A DNA stretch of 64,000 bases from Microbacteriaceae bacterium 3FA27C10 (GTDB lineage: Bacteria; Actinomycetota; Actinomycetes; Actinomycetales; Microbacteriaceae): positions 1-64,000 of the forward strand of contig SCNI01000009.1 of NCBI GenBank assembly GCA_005502775.1, written 5' to 3'. This document shows positions 58,546 to 64,000 of this stretch, piece after piece. Numbering within the stretch: position 1 is the first letter of the stretch; every line of letters begins with the position of its first letter. The notes below the pieces were generated by a model, which was not told where the DNA came from, did no database searches, and worked only from the letters and a program-made list of their open reading frames with translations. Made by a program: the position numbers and the translations under genes.

Positions 58546-60066
58546 TCAGCTGAGGGCGGTCAGCGTGAGCGTCGCCTGGTAGGTGCCGTCGCTCACCTCG
58601 ACCGGCAGCTTCAGCTCGAGCGCGGCGCCGAGCTTGGCCGACCCGGCGGCGTGGCCGGCCGCGGCGGAACCGAGCGTGGCGGCGGCGGTGAGACCGGTGC
58701 CGCTGTCGAAGCCCGAGGCGACCGTGGCACCCGCGACGGCGTCGCCGCCGGCCTCCACCACCGTGGGGGTCCAGCCGAGGTACTTGCCCGAGAAGGACGT
58801 CGACGCCGAGGTGAAGTCGCCGACCTGGGCGCTGATCGACCACACCGGCGCGGCGCGACGGGTGTCGGTGACGCGGATCGGGTTCATCGAGCCCGTCGCG
58901 GCGAAGTGGTCGCCGGTCTGCACGGCGGTGCCGAAGTCGACGAGTCCGTTGGTTCCGTCGATGCTCCAGACGAACTCGCCCGGTGCCGCCTGCGGAACGG
59001 TGACCTGCACCTGCTCGGTGTGCCCGTCGGCCGCCGGGGTGGTGAAGGTGCCCACCGGCGACCAGTTGCCGTCGACGCCCACCCGGTAGGAGTACGCGGT
59101 CTCCAACGCGAGGCCGGTGAGGGTCGCGGTGCGGGTGAAGACGCCGCCCGTGGTCGAGCCGGTGGCGGCGATCACGCCGGCGGTCGCCGGGAAGGTGTCT
59201 CCCGTGACCTCGGCGGAGGGGGCGAACTGCACCGACTGGGCGCGGTCGGCCGAGGTGGTCCAGCTGACGACCCGCTCGCTGCGGTCGGCGCCGGCCGCGG
59301 TGGTGATGCCGGAGTAGCCGGCGGGCACCGCGATGACGGGCGTGAGCGACTTCAGCACCAGGTAGGCGTCGCTGCTGCTCGAGCGGTCCTGGTAGAGGGC
59401 CACGGCGAGGGTGTTCGTGCCGGCGTGGAGCGCGGAGGCGGGGATGGAGAACGTGGAGCTCACCGGGTCTCCGCCGCTGTTGCCGGCGTAGGTGAGGTTC
59501 TTCTGCGCATCCGGAACCGCCTCGACGCGCGAGTCGACGAAGCCCGCGACCTTGGTGCCGTTCACGAAGATCTGCACGGCGTCGTCGTAGGTGATGCTGC
59601 CGGTGAGGCTCTCGACCTGGCTGAGCTGACCGGCCGTGATGTCGATGCCCGTGCGGAAGTGGAAGGTGGGGATGTCGACCTTGGTGGCGGCGGTCGGGTC
59701 GACGTACTGGGTGAGCACCGTCGTGACGGGGAACGCCGAGCCGAGGTTGGGTGTGGCGGAGCCGTTCTTCGCGCCGAAGGGGCCGACGCCGGTCTTCCAG
59801 GCGGCGTCGGAGAAGGCGCCGGTGGTCCAGACCAGGCGGTCGGGATTGCCCGCGGCCGGGTCGGTGTTGTTGTCGGAGTACTTCCAGCTGGTGCCGGAGC
59901 CGGCGAAGCTGCTCGGCAGCGTCTCCGCGGCGGAGGCGGAGCTCGCGGTGAGCGCGCCGGCGCCGATCGCGCCGGCGGCGACGGCGAGCACGGTGAGCGC
60001 CGCGGCGACGCGCGCGGAGCGGCGCCGGGCGGTCGCCACGGGGGTGAGTGATCTGGTTCTGGACAT
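58546..60066 (-). CDS. Secreted protein with Fn3/phosphatase-N-like region and WxL-like C-terminus
   Basis: This 506-residue protein has an Arg-rich signal peptide ending near SSASA (about residue 47). Residues 50-255 resemble the galactose-binding-like domain that precedes some surface phosphoesterases (WKYSDNNTDP, DAAWKTGVGPFG, VQIFVNGTKV). Residues about 258-345 look like the Fn3-type N-terminal domain of purple acid phosphatases (ERVVSWTTSADRAQSV, LETAYSYRVG), but no metallophosphatase domain follows. The last 156 residues are a WxL-like domain closely related to the end of the GH97 protein (GTAVQTGDHFAATGSMNP, SGKYLGWTPTVVEAGG). It is likely a surface binding protein. Standard annotation may mislabel it as a phosphatase. 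Confidence 0.82.
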   Translation of the reverse strand: MSRTRSLTPVATARRRSARVAAALTVLAVAAGAIGAGALTASSASAAETLPSSFAGSGTSWKYSDNNTDPAAGNPDRLVWTTGAFSDAAWKTGVGPFGAKNGSATPNLGSAFPVTTVLTQYVDPTAATKVDIPTFHFRTGIDITAGQLSQVESLTGSITYDDAVQIFVNGTKVAGFVDSRVEAVPDAQKNLTYAGNSGGDPVSSTFSIPASALHAGTNTLAVALYQDRSSSSDAYLVLKSLTPVIAVPAGYSGITTAAGADRSERVVSWTTSADRAQSVQFAPSAEVTGDTFPATAGVIAATGSTTGGVFTRTATLTGLALETAYSYRVGVDGNWSPVGTFTTPAADGHTEQVQVTVPQAAPGEFVWSIDGTNGLVDFGTAVQTGDHFAATGSMNPIRVTDTRRAAPVWSISAQVGDFTSASTSFSGKYLGWTPTVVEAGGDAVAGATVASGFDSGTGLTAAATLGSAAAGHAAGSAKLGAALELKLPVEVSDGTYQATLTLTALS

Positions 60067-60192
60067 GGGGCGGCAGGCCTTTCGGGTCTGAAACGGGCGA
60101 GGGTTCGCCCCTCCACCCTCGGTGCGGGCAGTGAACGGATGTTGAATCGCGCGCGCTGGAGATGTTGCCGGGAAGCCTCGGGGACGTTCGGC

Positions 60193-60222
60193 TTGACATC
60201 CCCGGAAATCGGAGGTTATGGT
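60193..60222 (+). promoter_or_regulatory. Promoter of the sugar ABC transporter operon
   Basis: TTGACA (60193-60198), an 18-nt spacer and TATGGT (60217-60222) form a good sigma-70-type promoter. The expected start site falls near 60229, inside the first operator. Confidence 0.7.
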
Positions 60223-60225
60223 GTT

Positions 60226-60252
60226 GAAACGTTTTACATAGAACGTTTTAGA
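60226..60252. promoter_or_regulatory. Tandem LacI-family operators
   Basis: GAAACGTTTTAC (60226-60237) and AGAACGTTTTAGA (60240-60252) are two CG-centred near-palindromes typical of LacI/GalR-family binding sites, spaced about one and a third helical turns apart. They cover the expected transcription start. No LacI-type gene is in the window. Confidence 0.7.
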
Positions 60253-60278
60253 TGACCACCAACAACGAGGTTGACCCG

Positions 60279-61094
60279 ATGTCAGACACCCCTTCCTCCG
60301 CGAGCGAGTTCGCGTTGAGCGCCAGCCACATCACTCGCCGCTACGGCGCCGTCGTCGCCCTCGCCGACGCCTCCATGCAGCTGCGCCGCGGTGAAGTCAT
60401 GGGCCTCGTGGGCGACAACGGAGCCGGCAAGTCCACGTTCCTCAAGGTGCTCTCGGGGGCGGTCGTGCCCGACGGCGGCGACATCGTCGTCGACGGGAAC
60501 CCGGTCACCTTCCGCCGCCCCTCGGATGCGCTCGAGGCCGGCATCGAGACGGTCTACCAGGACCTCGCGCTCGTCGACACCATGTCGGCCGTGCAGAACG
60601 TCTACCTCGGCCGCGAGGAGCTCTCGAAGAACCCGTTCCTGCGCCTGCTCAACGTCGTGAACGACGGCGGGATGCGCAAGCGCTCACGCGAGGTGCTCAG
60701 CGAGCTCGGCGTCGGCATCCAGTCGGTCAACGTCTCGGTGAAGGGCATGTCGGGCGGCCAGCGTCAGTGCCTCGCCATCGCCCGCGCCCTGCTCTGGGGC
60801 CGCCAGATCGTCATCCTCGACGAGCCCACCGCGGCCCTCGGCGTGCGCGAGTCGGCCCAGGTGCTCGAACTCATCGGCCGCCTGCGCGACCACGGCGTGA
60901 GCGTCATCCTGGTCAGCCACAACATGCAGCAGCTCGTGCAGGTCGCCGACCGCGTCACGGTCATGCGCCTCGGCCGCACCATCGCCACCCGCGATGTGGC
61001 CGACATCACCCCCGAAGGCATCGTCGGTCTCATCACCGGCGCCATTCCTGCGGACGTCTCGACGCCCGAGGACAGCGCGACCGTCGTCCACTGA
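60279..61094 (+). CDS. Sugar ABC transporter ATP-binding protein (single-domain RbsA/FrcA type)
   Basis: This 271-residue protein has Walker A GDNGAGKST (residues 45-53), signature SGGQRQCLA, Walker B VILDEPTAALG and a switch His in VSHNM. The carbohydrate-uptake-2 style (NVYLGRE, ALGVRES) fits ribose/xylose/fructose importers. It carries one ATPase domain, whereas RbsA has two, so it should act as a homodimer. The ATG at 60279 follows GAGG at 8 nt. A start nine codons earlier would lie next to the operator. Confidence 0.92.
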   Translation: MSDTPSSASEFALSASHITRRYGAVVALADASMQLRRGEVMGLVGDNGAGKSTFLKVLSGAVVPDGGDIVVDGNPVTFRRPSDALEAGIETVYQDLALVDTMSAVQNVYLGREELSKNPFLRLLNVVNDGGMRKRSREVLSELGVGIQSVNVSVKGMSGGQRQCLAIARALLWGRQIVILDEPTAALGVRESAQVLELIGRLRDHGVSVILVSHNMQQLVQVADRVTVMRLGRTIATRDVADITPEGIVGLITGAIPADVSTPEDSATVVH

Positions 61095-61181
61095 GTCTCC
61101 CGGCTCACTGACGACCCGCGCGCCCACACCACCACCATCACCCAGCAATCCCCACCCATTCTCACTGAGGAGAACACTGCA

Positions 61182-62270
61182 ATGACGCACTTCACCCGCG
61201 GGCGCCTCGCCCGCCTCGGCCTGGTGGCGGTCGCCGCCGCCAGCCTGATGCTGGCCGGCTGTTCGACGGTCGGCAGCACCTCCGGCGCGAGCACCGACAG
61301 CGCCACCGACAGCACCTTCACCGTCGGCTTCGCCGTGGGCGGTCAGCCCGACGCCGACTGGCAGGACCTGCAGGGCGAGGTCGCCAAGGGCCTCGCCGAG
61401 CAGCGCGGCTGGAACTTCGTCGAACTCTCGAACGACAACAGCGAGGCGACCGCCACGAAGAACGCCGACATCTTCATCCAGAAGGGCGTGAACATGGTGA
61501 TGATGTTCAACGGTCAGCCCTCCGCGAACCCGGTCATCGCCAAGAAGTACGCCGACGCGGGCATCCCGGTCGTCACCTTCGACATCGCGCAGCCCGGCTG
61601 GTACTTCGTGGGTGTCGACAACGCCACCGCCGGCACCGACGGCGGAACCGCGCTCGGCAACCTCGCCAAGTCGAAGTGGAACTGCCAGGTCGACCTCGTG
61701 ATCTCGGCCGAGGGCACCGCCGCCGGCCAGATCAACACCTGGCGCACCGGCAACGCCCGCGACGCCGTGAAGAAGGTCTGCCCGAACATCCCCGAGGCGA
61801 ACTACGTCTCCTACGAGGCCGACGGCAACCTCACCACCTCGCTCGCGAACGCCCCCGGCGTCTTCGCCGCTCACCCGGATGCGAAGAACATCCTGGTCGT
61901 GGGCCTCAACGACCAGGCCGTGGTCGGCGCCCTCCAGGCCGCAACGCAGCTCGGCCGCGACGGCTCGATCATGGGCTGGGGCCAGGACGGCGGCCTGATC
62001 ACCGGCGCGAACGTCGACCCCCACCTCGCCGGCAGCGTCATGTACTTCCTCGAGGGCTACCCCGCCGAGGCGTTCAAGATCGCCGACGAGATCGCCGCGG
62101 GCAAGGCCCCGGCCGTGAAGGACACCGGAACCGACCCGGCCGCCAGCGTGCAGCCGTGCCCCGTCACCGCGGCCCAGGCTGCGGCCATCCCGAACATCAA
62201 CGACCGCGTGTCGCAGCTCGCCGCCGCCCCCCAGGGCACCACGGAGTACGACCTGTTCTGCAAGGCCTGA
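61182..62270 (+). CDS. Sugar ABC transporter substrate-binding lipoprotein
   Basis: This 362-residue protein has a lipobox LMLAGC (Cys27) and a type I periplasmic-binding fold: TVGFAVGGQPDADWQDLQGE, NADIFIQKGVNMVMM, GIPVVTFDI, LNDQAVVGALQAA and the hinge-proximal GYPAEAFKIADEIAAGK. Related proteins bind pentoses, hexoses or other small polar solutes. GAGGAG lies about 10 nt before the ATG. It is the second gene of the operon, 87 bases after the ATPase. Confidence 0.92.
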   Translation: MTHFTRGRLARLGLVAVAAASLMLAGCSTVGSTSGASTDSATDSTFTVGFAVGGQPDADWQDLQGEVAKGLAEQRGWNFVELSNDNSEATATKNADIFIQKGVNMVMMFNGQPSANPVIAKKYADAGIPVVTFDIAQPGWYFVGVDNATAGTDGGTALGNLAKSKWNCQVDLVISAEGTAAGQINTWRTGNARDAVKKVCPNIPEANYVSYEADGNLTTSLANAPGVFAAHPDAKNILVVGLNDQAVVGALQAATQLGRDGSIMGWGQDGGLITGANVDPHLAGSVMYFLEGYPAEAFKIADEIAAGKAPAVKDTGTDPAASVQPCPVTAAQAAAIPNINDRVSQLAAAPQGTTEYDLFCKA

Positions 62271-62348
62271 TCGTTCGAGAACTGATCGCCCCCTCCTGAT
62301 CACCTGGTGAATCCCGCGCCCGGATCAGCCCGAAACGGTACTGGAAAC

Positions 62349-63371
62349 ATGACCACATCACTCATCACCCCGGCCGATCCGGCCGCGCCCCAGAGCCCGG
62401 GCGGCGCCAAGCTGCGCCGCCCGGACTCCCGGGGGCTCCCCGTCAGCGCCCGTGACGCCCTCAGCATCACCGGCGTCTGGGCCCTGCTCATCATCGCCAC
62501 CACCATCGTGCGGCCTGACTTCCTCTCCACCCAGTCGCTGCTCGCCGTGACCTTCACGATGTCGATCTCGGGCATCCTCGCGGTGTCGCAGGCGATCATC
62601 GTGATCTCCGGCGGCCTCCTCGACCTGAGCCTGCCGGTGTCGCTCATCCTGAGCGCCTGGGCGACGGTGACCGCCCTCAACAACGGGCTGCCCACCGCCG
62701 TCGCCATCCCGATCGGCATCGTCACCGGCATGGCCTGGGGCGGGCTGAACGGCCTCATCGTCGTGTTCGGCAAGCTCAACCCCATCATCGTCACCCTCGC
62801 CACCGGCTTCGGCGGCCTCGCGGTGATGCTCATCTTCTTCAAGTCGGCCCAGATTCCCTCCACCAGCGAGCTGCGCCTCTACGGGCTCGGCCGCTTCCTC
62901 GGCCTGCCGAACATCTTCTGGCCGATGCTCATCGTCATCGTGCTCGGCGGCCTCGCCTTCGCCTACACCCGCTGGGGCCGCCGCCTCATCGCCGTCGGCG
63001 GCAACCCCTCCGCCGCCAAGGCGCGCGGCATCAACCTGCGCCGGATGCGCTTCGCCAGCTTCATCGGAGCCGGCGCGGTCGCGGGCCTCGCCGGGGTCAT
63101 GTTCTCGGCGGTGACGCCGAGCTTCACGCCCGCCGCCGGCGCGAGCTTCCAGCTCATCGTGATCGGCGCCGTCATCCTCGCCGGCATCAGCCTCTCCGGC
63201 GGCAAGGGCAACCTGCTCGTACTGGTGCTCTCGGTGGGCTTCCTCGCTACCATCCCCACCTCGATCGCCTTCTTCGGCCTCGCTCCAGCCTGGGCGCTCG
63301 TGTTCCAGGGCGCCCTGCTGATCATCGCCGTCGGCATCGACGGCTACCGACTGAAAAGGACGGCGCGATGA
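62349..63371 (+). CDS. Sugar ABC transporter permease 1 (RbsC-like)
   Basis: This 340-residue protein has about nine to ten transmembrane helices. The branched-chain/ribose permease signature is visible: VISGGLLDLSLPVSLILSAW, GMAWGGLNGLIVVFGKLNPIIVTLAT and GRRLIAVGGNPSAAKARGI (cytoplasmic coupling loop). The start is the ATG at 62349, though its ribosome-binding site is weak. Its stop overlaps the next start (ATGA), so the two permeases are coupled and probably form a heterodimer. Confidence 0.93.
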   Translation: MTTSLITPADPAAPQSPGGAKLRRPDSRGLPVSARDALSITGVWALLIIATTIVRPDFLSTQSLLAVTFTMSISGILAVSQAIIVISGGLLDLSLPVSLILSAWATVTALNNGLPTAVAIPIGIVTGMAWGGLNGLIVVFGKLNPIIVTLATGFGGLAVMLIFFKSAQIPSTSELRLYGLGRFLGLPNIFWPMLIVIVLGGLAFAYTRWGRRLIAVGGNPSAAKARGINLRRMRFASFIGAGAVAGLAGVMFSAVTPSFTPAAGASFQLIVIGAVILAGISLSGGKGNLLVLVLSVGFLATIPTSIAFFGLAPAWALVFQGALLIIAVGIDGYRLKRTAR

Positions 63372-64000
63372 CCGCCACCGCACCTACTCTGTTCGACGAC
63401 CCGGTCGTCCCGCCGCTCCGGCGCATCCTCAACTCGTTCCGCGGCCCCGTGGGCAGCATCAGCGCCACCCTCGTGGTGACGCTGCTGGTCGGCCTGATCT
63501 GGGTGGGCCCCTCGTTCTTCTCGCCGTCGAACATCCAGATCGTGGGCGTGAGCGTCGCCATCCCGCTGATCGTGGGCGTGATGGCCTCCTTCGCTCTGCT
63601 CGCCGGCGTGGTCGACCTCTCCATCGGCTCGATGGTGGGCTTCGGGGCGGTGGTGTTCAACCAGCTCGTGGCCACCGGCATGAACGCCTGGCTCGTGGCG
63701 CTCATCACCGTCGGCGTCGGCGTGGTCGTGGGCCTCACCAACGCCTTCGTGATCGTGCGCTTCGGCGCCGAACCGCTCGCCGTGACCCTGGGCATGCTCA
63801 CCCTGCTGCGCGGTCTCTCGCAGGTCGTCGTGGTGAGCGCCCCGCCGTCGACCCTGATCGAACCGCTCTACAACGTGACGCAGGGCGCGATCGCCGGGTT
63901 CCCGACCCTGCTGCTGATCGGCATCGGCGTGACCCTCATCGCCGCCGGCATCGTGTCGAAGACGCGCATCGGCCGCAAGGTGCAGGCCGTGGGCGGCGAC
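63368..64000 (+). CDS. Sugar ABC transporter permease 2, cut by the window end
   Basis: 211 codons are visible and the frame is open at the right edge. The start MTATAPTLFDDPVVPPLRRI is followed by helices and the RbsC-type signature LLAGVVDLSIGSMVGFGAVV, VGLTNAFVIVRFGAEPLAVTLGML and the coupling loop SKTRIGRKVQAVGGD. The first four bases overlap the preceding permease gene. Together with the ATPase and the binding protein this completes one importer; further genes of sugar use may follow outside the window. Confidence 0.92.
   Translation, partial: MTATAPTLFDDPVVPPLRRILNSFRGPVGSISATLVVTLLVGLIWVGPSFFSPSNIQIVGVSVAIPLIVGVMASFALLAGVVDLSIGSMVGFGAVVFNQLVATGMNAWLVALITVGVGVVVGLTNAFVIVRFGAEPLAVTLGMLTLLRGLSQVVVVSAPPSTLIEPLYNVTQGAIAGFPTLLLIGIGVTLIAAGIVSKTRIGRKVQAVGGD

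Noticed and set aside
1-64000. tRNA, rRNA, riboswitch or T-box elements
   Set aside because: I looked through the intergenic gaps, including upstream of glyQS, and saw no cloverleaf, T-box or riboswitch core. A covariance-model search would be needed to exclude divergent forms.

Overview
The window is about 64 kb of very GC-rich, densely coding DNA from an actinobacterium, most likely a member of the Microbacteriaceae. I base this on the base composition, frequent GTG starts, widespread leaderless start sites, a DUF3073 protein, a bacterial SCP-like protein, a DUF664/DinB protein of the type linked to mycothiol, and a family of secreted proteins with cell-wall-binding type 2 (CWB2) repeats. 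No rRNA, tRNA, CRISPR array, transposase gene or phage module was recognised. The family assignment is inference; I cannot name a genus.

Layout. 1-3.9 kb: a decapitated VOC gene, a DUF1622 membrane protein, an aldo/keto reductase and a YgiC/YgiB-like pair. 4.0-10.5 kb: a secreted Ig-like/CWB2 protein facing a giant secreted GH97-type protein. 10.7-19.9 kb: tag glycosylase, a second CWB2 protein, gabT with an SMP-30 protein, a lipoprotein, a class A PBP, a third CWB2 protein and a DinB-like protein. 19.9-28.4 kb: Nudix and purF, divergent from an ABC-type efflux operon (adaptor, ATPase, permease, lipoprotein, second adaptor). 28.5-38.6 kb: a CWB2-anchored serine protease, purM, a core-deleted amidase, a TfoX-like protein, a two-gene membrane protein/winged-helix operon with a clear operator, an AlkA-like glycosylase, an AraC regulator divergent from a VOC protein, and an alpha/beta hydrolase. 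38.7-43.1 kb: a GH2 beta-galactosidase divergent from a TetR regulator. 43.2-49.1 kb: a fused purD-purC gene, SCP-like and membrane proteins, DUF3073, an APC permease and a tiny acidic protein. 49.2-54.8 kb: ligD/ku (NHEJ) and a beta-propeller/CWB2 protein. 54.9-64 kb: a DMT transporter, glycyl-tRNA synthetase, an NAD-dependent epimerase, a secreted WxL-like protein and a sugar ABC transporter operon that runs off the window.

Themes. Purine synthesis is scattered (purF, purM, purDC). DNA repair is represented twice for alkylation (tag, alkA-like) and once for double-strand breaks (ligD/ku). Cell-surface biology dominates: five CWB2 proteins, each with three repeats, and two proteins sharing a C-terminal WxL-like module. 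Carbohydrate use appears as GH97, GH2 and a sugar importer.

The most interesting non-gene signals are: (i) four copies of a roughly 60-bp palindrome whose arms differ between copies but stay complementary, three of them exactly between convergent genes; (ii) a shared promoter block upstream of three CWB2 genes; (iii) a TANNNT-like -10 box about 6 nt before many start codons, implying many leaderless mRNAs; (iv) operators for a winged-helix, a TetR-type and a LacI-type regulator.
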